Positions 6,872-13,209 of a stretch of DNA of 13,209 bases are shown one piece after another. A program made the translations under genes and the position numbers. Below the pieces are notes generated by a model. It made no database searches and was not told the DNA's origin. It saw nothing but the letters and a program-made list of their open reading frames with translations. Position 1 is the first letter of the stretch; the number at the start of each line of letters is the position of its first letter. The stretch is from Anaerolineales bacterium (GTDB lineage Bacteria; Chloroflexota; Anaerolineae; 4572-78; J111). The DNA is taken from contig JAAUSP010000171.1 of NCBI GenBank assembly GCA_012032575.1, forward strand, positions 1-13,209. Direction: 5' to 3'.

Positions 6872-7336
6872 CTAGCTGCGCCGGAAGAGGCTGCGAAAAA
6901 CAGCCTGTACCCCAGCCACAGCGCTAGCCGTAGTAATGACGGGTTTGACCGCCTGCTCGCTCAGGAAGTTGGTGGTACCCTGGGCAGTGTGCATGGTTGA
7001 TTGCAGTTGGCTCAAAACCGGCCTGACTTCGCGGTTAAGCAACTGGATTAGATCGTTGATTTTGAGCACCAGGTAAACGGTAATGACCACCAGGGCAATC
7101 AGCAACAAAATAATCAAAAACGCGCCCAACCCCAAAAAGATAATAAAAATATCTCTTAAAACCGCCGCAGCGGGGGGATTAGTGAACAACCACCAGCCCA
7201 ATAATCCGAATATAATAATTATAACAACAGCAACAACAATACCAATAATGAGGGGACGTTTATCAATCGGCTCCGGCGAAAGCTCTGGCCGGGGATTACT
7301 AGCTTCAGCATAATAGGAGTCACTGATTTCAGGCAT
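6872..7336 (-). CDS. two-helix membrane protein, YtxG/DUF948-like
   Basis: A 154-residue protein. A charged, proline-rich N-terminus (residues 1-26) is followed by two strongly hydrophobic helices at about 28-50 and 61-92, separated by WLFTNPPAAAVLRD. The C-terminal helical part (LIQLLNREVRPVLSQLQST, then QAVKPVITTASAVAGVQAVFRSLFRR) resembles DUF948/YtxG proteins, which carry a membrane helix plus a region with repeated Pro-Val turns. Its place directly upstream of a YtxH gene supports this. ATG 7336 is preferred over the in-frame TTG at 7351, although no strong Shine-Dalgarno is seen for either. Confidence 0.7.
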   Translation of the reverse strand: MPEISDSYYAEASNPRPELSPEPIDKRPLIIGIVVAVVIIIIFGLLGWWLFTNPPAAAVLRDIFIIFLGLGAFLIILLLIALVVITVYLVLKINDLIQLLNREVRPVLSQLQSTMHTAQGTTNFLSEQAVKPVITTASAVAGVQAVFRSLFRRS

Positions 7337-7373
7337 ACAAACTCTGCTCAAATATTAAGAGATTAGGCTTGTC

Positions 7374-7403
7374 ATTCTAGCATGGTATCACATTCTGTGA
7401 AAA
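7374..7403 (-). promoter_or_regulatory. weak promoter candidate for the YtxG-YtxH pair
   Basis: On the minus strand TAGAAT (7379-7374) lies 18 nt after TTTTCA (7403-7398), giving five and four of six consensus matches. The -35 box overlaps a perfect inverted repeat TCACA-TTC-TGTGA at 7388-7400 that could be an operator. The evidence is weak. Confidence 0.3.
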
Positions 7404-7441
7404 TTGTCATCAGCCGGATGGACAGTTTTGGAAGAGAAAAT

Positions 7442-7690
7442 TTAAACCTTAAGCCACTGCATCAGAAACAGGCTCACCCAACTGATCACACTGGCTTCGA
7501 GAATATGCAGCGGGCCGATCAAAAAAACATTCAACCCCAGCACATTGCCGGCAGCCTGCCCTATCCCAAAACCGATGATCCCGGTCAAAAAATAGATCAT
7601 CAACTCGCGGATGTTTTTGCCCCGCCACAGGTGGAACAGCGCCCCATACGCGCCGCCCAATAAAATAGTGAGCAATAAATAAGGCGGCAT
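7442..7690 (-). CDS. small three-helix membrane protein
   Basis: An 82-residue, almost entirely hydrophobic protein of unknown function. Three likely membrane helices lie at about 3-20 (YLLLTILLGGAYGALFHL), 29-52 (LMIYFLTGIIGFGIGQAAGN) and 56-80. A short basic loop (WRGKNIRE) between the first two suggests a cytoplasmic turn. The minus-strand GAGG just before ATG 7690 overlaps the end of mnmA, and only 6 nt separate the genes, so it is translated from the mnmA transcript. No functional motif is recognised. Confidence 0.75.
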   Translation of the reverse strand: MPPYLLLTILLGGAYGALFHLWRGKNIRELMIYFLTGIIGFGIGQAAGNVLGLNVFLIGPLHILEASVISWVSLFLMQWLKV

Positions 7691-7696
7691 AAAACC

Positions 7697-8789
7697 TCAA
7701 GCCGGCTGCGGCTTCTCGATAATGCCGCCACCGAGGATTTGCTCACCCTGAATGAAAACGACCGACTGCCCCGGTGTAATATCGCGCAGCGGTTCGGCAA
7801 AGATCAGAAGAGCGCGGGCATCCGGCAGCGGAGTCAGCGTTGCGTCCATTTCCCTGGCCTTGTAGCGGATTTTGGCAGTCACTTCAACGGTCCCCACCGG
7901 GGGCTGGCCGTTGATGTATGTCACCTGGCGGGCGGTCAATTCGGTCTGGCCCAGCTCGTCCAGCAAGCCGACCACCAGGCTGTTACTGGCGGTATCGAGA
8001 CGGAGCACGTACAGCGGTTCGGGCGCGGCAATCCCCCAGGCCCTTGCGCTGGCCGATGGTGTAAAAAGCCAATCCCTGATGCTGGCCCAGCACTTTACCG
8101 GCGGTGGTTACAATCGGGCCGGGCTGGACGACTTCGGGGGCGCGACGCTGCAAAAAAGCGCGGTAGTCGCCCTGGCCCAGAAAACACAAATCCTGACTGT
8201 CAGGCCGGTTGAAAACGGGCAGATTCTTGGCTTCGGCAATCTGGCGGATTTCGGCTTTGGTGTGGCGGCCCAGCGGAAAGATAACCCGCGCCAGCCGCTC
8301 CTGGGTGAGGGTGTACAAAATGTAACTCTGGTCTTTGGTCGGGTCAATTCCCTTGAGCAGTTGAAACGCGCCGTCGCCGCTCTGCTGGACCCAGGCGTAA
8401 TGACCGGTGGCCAGGTAGTCGCCGCCCAGGCTGAGCGCTTCCTTGAGCAACTTGTCGAAGCGAATATCTCGATTACAGACCACGCAGGGATTGGGCGTGA
8501 CGCCCTGAGCATAGCCCTCGATAAAAAAGTCAACGACGGTCTGCTTGAAGGTGTCCTTGTAATCGCGGACATAAAAGGGAATACCGAGTTGGTCGGCCAC
8601 CCGGCGGGCATCGGCGACGGCATCGGGCGTGCAGCAGCGATTGGCCGCTCCACCGGCTTCGGCCCACAACCGCAGCATCAGGCCGATCACCTCGTAGCCC
8701 TGCTCAACCAGCAGCGCCGCCGCCACCGAACTATCCACGCCGCCGCTCATGGCGGCGACGACTCGTTTGGGATTACCGTTTGTGGTCAC
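7697..8789 (-). CDS. mnmA: tRNA-specific 2-thiouridylase MnmA (frameshifted in this sequence)
   Basis: It thiolates U34 of Lys, Glu and Gln tRNAs, using ATP to adenylate the base and sulfur relayed from a cysteine desulfurase. Residues 15-21 (SGGVDSS) are the PP-loop. NPCVVCN at 100-106 contains the nucleophile Cys102, and SQDLCFL at 198-204 contains the second catalytic Cys202. The tRNA-binding GQHQGLAFYTIGQRKGLG follows (235-252). The frame then breaks. Removing one base from the C5 run at 8033-8037 (G5 on the coding strand) continues directly as IAAPEPLYVLRLDTASN and gives about 363 residues, a normal length. GTG 8789 is the start, with a weak GAGAG ahead of it. The upstream small gene overlaps it by 17 nt. 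Its nearest larger neighbour is the desulfurase, its expected sulfur donor. Confidence 0.95.
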
Positions 8790-9069
8790 TTACTCTCACT
8801 TTAGAACACAGAAAGATTATATAGGCTCCAGCCACTATCTGGACACAGCTTATCATAGCAAAAAGACATAAGCCAGCTTCGATATTTGACATTGCTATAG
8901 AGATAGTCGTTAAAACATTGGCTAAAAACGTCACTACAATTGATGCTAATCGTCTCCGGCAGAAATTAGGGATGTACTTTTTAGCCAGAGAAGTGCGAGG
9001 TGCAAATGGAGCAATAACCAAAACTCCAAAACCAAGCCACAGAATTATTTCTTTAAAGATTTCAGTCAT
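8773..9069 (-). CDS. low-GC orphan membrane protein
   Basis: A 98-residue protein of unknown function. It has hydrophobic helices at about 6-24 (KEIILWLGFGVLVIAPFA) and 42-60 (ASIVVTFLANVLTTISIAM), and a third at about 64-90 ending in a basic tail (KVRVSDHKR). The base composition is clearly lower in GC than the genes on both sides, and codon use is A/T-ending, which suggests foreign origin. No good Shine-Dalgarno sequence precedes ATG 9069. Its last codons overlap the mnmA start, which would couple the two. The hydrophobic pattern supports a real gene, but a decayed fragment cannot be excluded. Confidence 0.5.
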   Translation of the reverse strand: MTEIFKEIILWLGFGVLVIAPFAPRTSLAKKYIPNFCRRRLASIVVTFLANVLTTISIAMSNIEAGLCLFAMISCVQIVAGAYIIFLCSKVRVSDHKR

Positions 9070-9095
9070 TATCAGGTTAGGAATAAGCCTTGGTT

Positions 9096-9157
9096 ATGTC
9101 ATTTTAGACCAGATACAGGAGATTCCTCGTTCCGCTCCGCTCCACTCGGAATGACAT
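9096..9157. repeat. short intergenic element with 8-bp inverted termini
   Basis: ATGTCATT at 9096-9103 and its exact reverse complement AATGACAT at 9150-9157 bound a 62-bp segment. Inside it lie TTCCGCTCCGCTCC micro-repeats and an ATTCC...GGAAT pair (9122-9126 with 9148-9152). Short GGAATGACAT-type intergenic repeats of this look are, from general recollection, frequent in many bacterial genomes. It sits between the low-GC orphan gene and the desulfurase stop codon. Confidence 0.55.
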
Positions 9158-9164
9158 GAGAGGC

Positions 9165-10349
9165 TTAAAAAGCTGGCTCATACGCCGGGTTGAGCTGGCG
9201 CACTTTCTCGATGACACCGGGCAGGATGTTCAGGACGGTTTCGATGTCGGCCTCGGTGGTCTGCCGGCCTACGGTCAGGCGCAAGGCGCTCAGGGCCAGA
9301 TCGTGCGGGATGCCCATGGCAGAGAGCACGTGGCTGGGTTCGGGCATGCCGGTGGTGCAGGCGCTGCCGCTGGCGGCTTCGACGCCGGCCATGTCCAGGT
9401 GCATCAGGATGGCGTCGGCTTCGCAGCCGGGAAAGACAAAACTGGCGTGGTTGGCCAGCCGCCCGACAGGATGGCCGGTCAGTTCACTGCCGGGAATCGT
9501 GGACAAAACGCCATTGATCAGCCGGTCGCGCAGCGCCCCCTGTCGCTCGTTTTCGGCCAGGCGGTGCGACTGCACCAGCTCCAACGCTTTGGCAATGCCG
9601 ACAATGTAAGGTACGTTTTCGGTACCGGGTCGGCGATTATTTTCATGGCTGCCGCCGGTAAAGGGTGACAGCAGCGGCGTATTCTTCCGCACATACAAAA
9701 TCCCAATCCCTTTGGGCGCATAAATCTTATGCCCCGAAATCGCCAACAAGTCAACATTCAACGTTTCAACGTTCAACGGCTCATAGGCGGCGGCCTGCAC
9801 TGCGTCAGTGTGAAAGGCAATGCCGCGCTCGCGGGCCAGCGCCCCGATTTCGGCAATCGGCTGCAAGGAGCCGACCTCGTTGTTGGCGTACATGACGCTA
9901 ATCAGGCTGGTGTCGGGCCGGATGGCGGCGGCGATGTCGGCGGGGTTGACCACACCGTAGCGGTCCACCGGAACCACGGTCTGCTCAAAGCCGAATTTGT
10001 CGCACAACTGGTTAAAGGTGTGGTCAACGGCGTGATGCTCAATCGGCGTGGTGATCAGGTGATGGCCCTTGCCGGCCTGTCGCTGCGCCCAGGCCACCCC
10101 GCGAATGGCGATGTTGTCGCTCTCGCTACCGCAGGCGGTAAAAATGATTTCTTTGGCCGAGCAGCCCAAAATATCGGCCACTTTGTGGCGGGCCTCGTCA
10201 ATGGCGCGGGCGCTGGCGCGAGCCTGTTTGTGCAGCCCCGAAGCATTGCCGTAAATCCGGGTAAAGTAAGGCAGCATCACCTCGACCACCTGCGGGTCGG
10301 TGGGGGTCGAGGCGGCATGGTCCAGATAGATTTCTTTGGTTGAACTCAT
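9165..10349 (-). CDS. cysteine desulfurase (NifS/IscS family)
   Basis: This PLP enzyme takes sulfur from L-cysteine as an enzyme persulfide, releasing alanine, and feeds iron-sulfur cluster assembly and tRNA thiolation. The 394-residue product is typical in length. It starts with YLDHAASTP (8-16). It has TPIEHHAV with His105/His106 over the cofactor, HTDAVQA with Asp182 (180-186), SGHKIYAPKG with the PLP lysine Lys208, the GGSHENNRRPGTEN stretch at 232-245, and GSACTTG with active-site Cys331. ATG 10349 fits the family N-terminus; AGGG lies 12 nt upstream, which is somewhat far. It is read from its own probable promoter (10459-10487) through a structured leader. IscS versus NifS versus SufS-like naming cannot be settled, so no symbol is given; proximity to mnmA suggests it supplies MnmA. 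Confidence 0.95.
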   Translation of the reverse strand: MSSTKEIYLDHAASTPTDPQVVEVMLPYFTRIYGNASGLHKQARASARAIDEARHKVADILGCSAKEIIFTACGSESDNIAIRGVAWAQRQAGKGHHLITTPIEHHAVDHTFNQLCDKFGFEQTVVPVDRYGVVNPADIAAAIRPDTSLISVMYANNEVGSLQPIAEIGALARERGIAFHTDAVQAAAYEPLNVETLNVDLLAISGHKIYAPKGIGILYVRKNTPLLSPFTGGSHENNRRPGTENVPYIVGIAKALELVQSHRLAENERQGALRDRLINGVLSTIPGSELTGHPVGRLANHASFVFPGCEADAILMHLDMAGVEAASGSACTTGMPEPSHVLSAMGIPHDLALSALRLTVGRQTTEADIETVLNILPGVIEKVRQLNPAYEPAF

Positions 10350-10380
10350 GATGGTGTAACCCTAATTCCTTTATTTTTAG

Positions 10381-10450
10381 AAGGTTGGAGGATTGGAAGG
10401 CTGGAAGAATTTTCTTATTTCTCCAACCTTCCAGCCTTCCATTCTTCCAG
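10381..10450. repeat. GGAAG-type inverted repeats with mutually exclusive pairings in the desulfurase leader
   Basis: A 13-bp perfect inverted repeat pairs 10395-10407 (GGAAGGCTGGAAG) with 10428-10440. Two other perfect 10-bp pairs overlap it: 10381-10390 with 10421-10430, and 10401-10410 with 10441-10450. The three pairs occur in the same order in both arms, so they cannot all form in one nested structure. The loop is AT-rich (10411-10420). The element lies between the channel gene and the desulfurase, inside the predicted 5' leader of the latter. Confidence 0.75.
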
Positions 10451-10458
10451 TGATGTTA

Positions 10459-10487
10459 AATATACCCCAAAAATCTGTGGCTCCCAA
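10459..10487 (-). promoter_or_regulatory. candidate promoter of the cysteine desulfurase gene
   Basis: On the minus strand TTGGGA (10487-10482, four of six matches) and TATATT (10464-10459, five of six) are separated by exactly 17 nt. Transcription would start near 10452 and give a leader of about 100 nt that contains the inverted repeats at 10381-10450. Confidence 0.45.
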
Positions 10488-10488
10488 A

Positions 10489-11502
10489 TTATCCTTTAAC
10501 CAACCGAGCCAATCTATTCAACTCAGCGTCAACGCCCATGACGATGATGGCTGCGCCGGGCAATAATTTGGTTTCGGCGTTGGGGTGCGAGAGCAATTCC
10601 TGTTCGGGATGCAGCACGGCCAGCACGGCGACTTTCAGCCGGGCTTCGTGCAGGGCCAGGCCCGCCAGGGGCGAATTTTGGCCGATTATAAATTCTTCCA
10701 GGCGCATTTGCTGGTCGCCAAAGTCCAGCACCCCATCCAGAAAGTGGGTCACATTGGGGTGAGTCAACAGTTGGGCCACCCGCCGTCCGGCGATAGCATA
10801 GGGCGAAATGACCGTTTCGGCCCCGGCTCTTTCCAGCTTGGGCACCGAGGCTTCGGAGTGAGTCCGGGCGATGATGGACAGGTCGGGCCGGATGCTTTTA
10901 GCGGTGAGGATGATAAAAACGTTCTCGGCGTCGGAGTTGGCCGCGGCTACCAGCGAACTGGCCCGCTCGATGCCGGCTTCGTGCAAAATGCGCTCGTCGG
11001 CGGCATTGCCGAGAATGGCCGGGAAACCCAGGTGATGGCATTTTTCAATCGCTTCGACGTTTGAGTCAAGGATAATAAACGAAGCGCTGCGGGTCTTCAG
11101 TTCATTGGCCAGCGAACGTCCCATCCGGCCAAAACCACAAATGATGCAGTGATCGGTAATCTGGGCCAAAGCTTTGCGCCTCCTGCGGTCCCGAAGCTGC
11201 TCTTGCAGTTCGGTTGAGGTAAAAAACTCGATGATGGTGCTGACGGAATAGGTGGCGGTAATCACCCCGAAGACGATCAGGGTCAGGGTAAAAATACGCC
11301 CCTCCGGGGAGAGGGGCCTGACCTCGCTAAAGCCGATAGTGGCCATCGTAATCACGGTCATGTAGAGGGCTTCGAGGAAGGTCCAGCCCTCGATGAACAT
11401 GTAGCCGCTAATGCCGAAGATGAGCAGCCCTGCCAACAGGTAGATGACAATCAAATTGGACCGTTTGAAAAAGATGTTCATCGGCGAAGGGGTGATAACC
11501 AT
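10489..11502 (-). CDS. potassium channel protein with RCK/TrkA domains
   Basis: A 337-residue two-transmembrane potassium channel of the Kch/MthK type. Helix one is at about 17-36 and helix two at about 70-95. The pore helix and selectivity filter between them are TMATIGFSEV (52-61), where TIGFSE replaces the textbook TVGYGD. A basic linker (RDRRRRKAL) leads into the TrkA_N nucleotide-binding domain with ICGFGRMG (121-128) and the acidic strand end ILDSN (144-148). The TrkA_C ligand domain follows (about 255-337). ATG 11502 is used because it lies 5 nt after the preceding stop; Met8 (11481) is an alternative, and neither has a clear Shine-Dalgarno. It probably lets potassium pass under nucleotide or ion control; the exact ligand is unknown. 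Confidence 0.92.
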   Translation of the reverse strand: MVITPSPMNIFFKRSNLIVIYLLAGLLIFGISGYMFIEGWTFLEALYMTVITMATIGFSEVRPLSPEGRIFTLTLIVFGVITATYSVSTIIEFFTSTELQEQLRDRRRRKALAQITDHCIICGFGRMGRSLANELKTRSASFIILDSNVEAIEKCHHLGFPAILGNAADERILHEAGIERASSLVAAANSDAENVFIILTAKSIRPDLSIIARTHSEASVPKLERAGAETVISPYAIAGRRVAQLLTHPNVTHFLDGVLDFGDQQMRLEEFIIGQNSPLAGLALHEARLKVAVLAVLHPEQELLSHPNAETKLLPGAAIIVMGVDAELNRLARLVKG

Positions 11503-11507
11503 TAAGG

Positions 11508-12185
11508 TCAGTTATCTGGCATCTCTATCCGATTCAAAAACTCCTCGAGGGCTGTTCGCACAGCCTTTGCTTGACCTACCCGTGAAAGTCCTGCCCGCGC
11601 AAACATCCCAGCCCGTTCCCGATTGCCGAGATACTCGTAAATGCGGGCCATTGTGAGACCTGCCCGGACCGGGGTGAAAGAATACAGGGGAGAGACAGGC
11701 CAGCTCCGTTCAATATCTTCAACCTGGATTAGCTCGGATACCTGGGCCACCGTCGTCACCGTTTGAAAGCGTGGCTCTCCATAAGTTTCAAAGGTATTAA
11801 TCAGGTGACGCGCTTCTTCAACTGGTCCCGTATTCGTTTTGTCAAGCAGGCCAGGTGGCAGATGAGCTTTCACACCTTGTTCAAAGGCCCACCAATAATC
11901 GGTACTACCGGGAGGTGTCAAACGCCACTGAAATTCGCATGACTCGACCCTGATTTTCTCTCCCGGCGCAAGAAGCTGGTTATTGGTAAACGGCAGAAAG
12001 CGCAGGTGCAGCCCTAAATTCACGCAGCAGCTTCCCCCATATTTGTTAACCTGCACCCCAATCACATGGATCACCTGCCCCAGGTCTCGCTGGAAGCGCT
12101 GCCCACTTCCCTTAAACCCTGAACGGCGCAACAGCGGCGCCCATTCATCTCGCAAGCAAGCGAAAAAGGTGTCTTTTGAATCCAT
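11508..12185 (-). CDS. DUF4304 domain-containing protein
   Basis: A 225-residue soluble protein of unknown function. The N-terminal half matches the DUF4304 style: a starting helix (MDSKDTFFACLRDEWAPLLRRSGFK), RFQRDLGQVIHVIGVQVNKYGG (about 30-51), then VNLGLHLRF (about 55-63). The C-terminal part holds DYWWAFEQG (about 96-104) and a helical end with YEYLGNRERAGMFARAG that resembles a degenerate TPR hairpin. ATG 12185 is 7 nt after the phosphorylase stop, with a weak GAGTGA ahead of it. Its tight spacing on both sides implies one transcript with the phosphorylase and the potassium channel, but no functional link is evident. Confidence 0.7.
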   Translation of the reverse strand: MDSKDTFFACLRDEWAPLLRRSGFKGSGQRFQRDLGQVIHVIGVQVNKYGGSCCVNLGLHLRFLPFTNNQLLAPGEKIRVESCEFQWRLTPPGSTDYWWAFEQGVKAHLPPGLLDKTNTGPVEEARHLINTFETYGEPRFQTVTTVAQVSELIQVEDIERSWPVSPLYSFTPVRAGLTMARIYEYLGNRERAGMFARAGLSRVGQAKAVRTALEEFLNRIEMPDN

Positions 12186-12192
12186 TCAATCA

Positions 12193-13209
12193 TCACTCAA
12201 TAATCATTAGCGTATGCGCCGGCGCGGTGACTGCGGCCTCGCTCCAGATAACAGCGGCTAAAAGGCGCTGCCGGGCAGCCTCCAACTTGGCCGGGTCATT
12301 GGCGTGGATGGTGAAGAGCGGGTCACCTTCGGTCAAACGATCCCCCACCTTGGCATGAACGAGAATCCCGACGGCGTAATCAATCGGGTCGCCTTTTTTG
12401 GCCCGGCCGCCGCCCAAATCCACGCCGGTCTTGCCGACTTCGGCGGCGTCCACCCCGGCGACGAAACCGCTGCGAGGAGCGGCAACCGTCTCAATCAGTG
12501 TGGCAGTGGGCAATAGGTCTGGATTTTCCAACTGGCTGCGGTCGCCGCCCTGGGCAGTGATCCACTCGACAAACTTGGCCCAGGCCTGGCCGTTGTCCAG
12601 CGACGCGGCCAGCATGCGCTCACCCTCGGCCAGGCTGCCCGCTTTGCCGGCCAGTTCCAGCATTTTGCCGCCGATGGTGACGCAATGGTGGCGGAATCGG
12701 CGGGACGCCGCCGCGCAGAGTCTCGATGGTTTCCCGCACTTCCAACGCATTGCCGACGGCTGCGCCCAACGGCTGGTTCATATCGGTCAGCACCGCCGCC
12801 ACCTTGCGCCCAACGCCCTGACCAATCTTGACCATCAGCCGGGCCAGCGCTTCGGCTTCGGCGACCGTTTTCATAAACGCCCCCTGGCCGACTTTGACAT
12901 CGAGCACAATGGCATCGGCCCCGGCAGCGATCTTTTTGCTCATGACACTGGCGGCAATCAGGGGCAGGCTTTCGACGGTGGCGGTCACATCGCGCAGGGC
13001 GTAAAATTTGCCGTCCGCGGGGGCCAAATCGGCGCTCTGGCCGGAAACGACCACGCCGTGCTGCGCCAGCATGTCCATAAACTGAGTGGTGGTCAGGCTG
13101 ACGTTGTAGCCGCGAATACTCTCCAGCTTGTCTATCGTGCCGCCGGAAAAACCCAGCCCGCGCCCGCTCATTTTACCCACCGGCAGACCGTGACAGGCCA
13201 CCAGCGGCG
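12193..13209 (-). CDS. pyrimidine-nucleoside (thymidine) phosphorylase, partial and frameshifted
   Basis: It cleaves thymidine or uridine with phosphate to the free base and (deoxy)ribose-1-phosphate, a pyrimidine-salvage step. The window holds about the last 340 codons; the N-terminus, with the DKHSTGG phosphate-binding loop, lies beyond the right edge. Visible motifs are [17 protein letters not shown] (from 13168 downward), [11 protein letters not shown] near 12900-12870, and the C-terminal domain with [11 protein letters not shown] and [12 protein letters not shown]. Near 12695-12706 the frame breaks. Restoring one A at 12695-12696 and one C at 12706 yields [18 protein letters not shown], the family consensus, so two one-base losses are likely. 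HT of the usual GHTGGT is replaced by FS. Thymidine versus broad pyrimidine specificity cannot be decided. Confidence 0.92.

Noticed and set aside
7872..8804. A 310-codon plus-strand frame opposite mnmA
   Set aside because: MnmA catalytic motifs lie on the minus strand; the plus-strand frame is a GC-rich shadow.
10381..10450. CRISPR-like or tandem-repeat array
   Set aside because: The units are overlapping inverted pairs without regular spacers; no CRISPR repeat-spacer structure or cas gene occurs in the window.
10381..10450. Terminator of the potassium channel gene
   Set aside because: No T run follows the stem on the minus strand, and the element lies downstream of a better-placed promoter for the desulfurase; readthrough attenuation is possible but not shown.
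1..13209. tRNA or rRNA genes
   Set aside because: No cloverleaf with a GGTTCGAATCC-type T arm or rRNA-like conserved block was recognised on either strand.

Overview
The window looks like a contig from a member of the Chloroflexota, probably class Anaerolineae. The main pointers are a very long acidic, proline-rich protein built on repeated DLPDWL motifs and ending in TPR-like helices, and the moderately GC-rich base composition. This assignment is an inference from protein style, not a database result.

Layout. (1) Bases 46-2967: a sigma70-like promoter, the DLPDWL-repeat protein (about 925 aa once a frameshift in a C7 run is repaired) and a strong rho-independent terminator. (2) Bases 2980-6138: a plus-strand operon with its own promoter. 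It holds ndk (nucleoside diphosphate kinase), a membrane-anchored protein with a 15-residue beta-solenoid-like repeat, a small single-pass membrane protein, and a bifunctional NAD(P)H-hydrate epimerase/dehydratase, and it closes with a strong terminator. (3) Bases 6139-6440: a gene-free island between convergent genes. It contains a four-unit, 11-bp-periodic Pho-box-like array placed exactly 10 nt before a TATATT -10 box, then two strong RNA hairpins and a bidirectional terminator. Together these look like a small non-coding transcript under a PhoB/PhoP-type regulator. (4) Bases 6455-7351, minus strand: a YtxH-domain protein and a YtxG-like two-helix membrane protein, resembling the Firmicutes ytxG-ytxH pair. 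(5) Bases 7442-10349, minus strand: cysteine desulfurase (sulfur donor), a low-GC orphan membrane protein, mnmA (tRNA 2-thiouridylase, frameshifted in this sequence) and a small membrane protein. The desulfurase and MnmA together form the sulfur-relay route to 2-thiouridine in tRNA. (6) Bases 10489-13209, minus strand: a tightly packed run of pyrimidine-nucleoside phosphorylase (cut by the window end and frameshifted), a DUF4304 protein and an RCK-type potassium channel.

Three long genes (the DLPDWL protein, mnmA and the phosphorylase) are each broken by single-base indels in short homopolymers. Each repair restores a perfect family match. Uncorrected sequencing or assembly errors explain this better than pseudogenes or programmed frameshifting.

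The most interesting unexplained signals are the Pho-box/non-coding island at 6197-6440, the 13-copy DLPDWL scaffold-like protein, the regular 15-residue solenoid protein next to ndk, and the alternative-pairing inverted repeats in the desulfurase leader.
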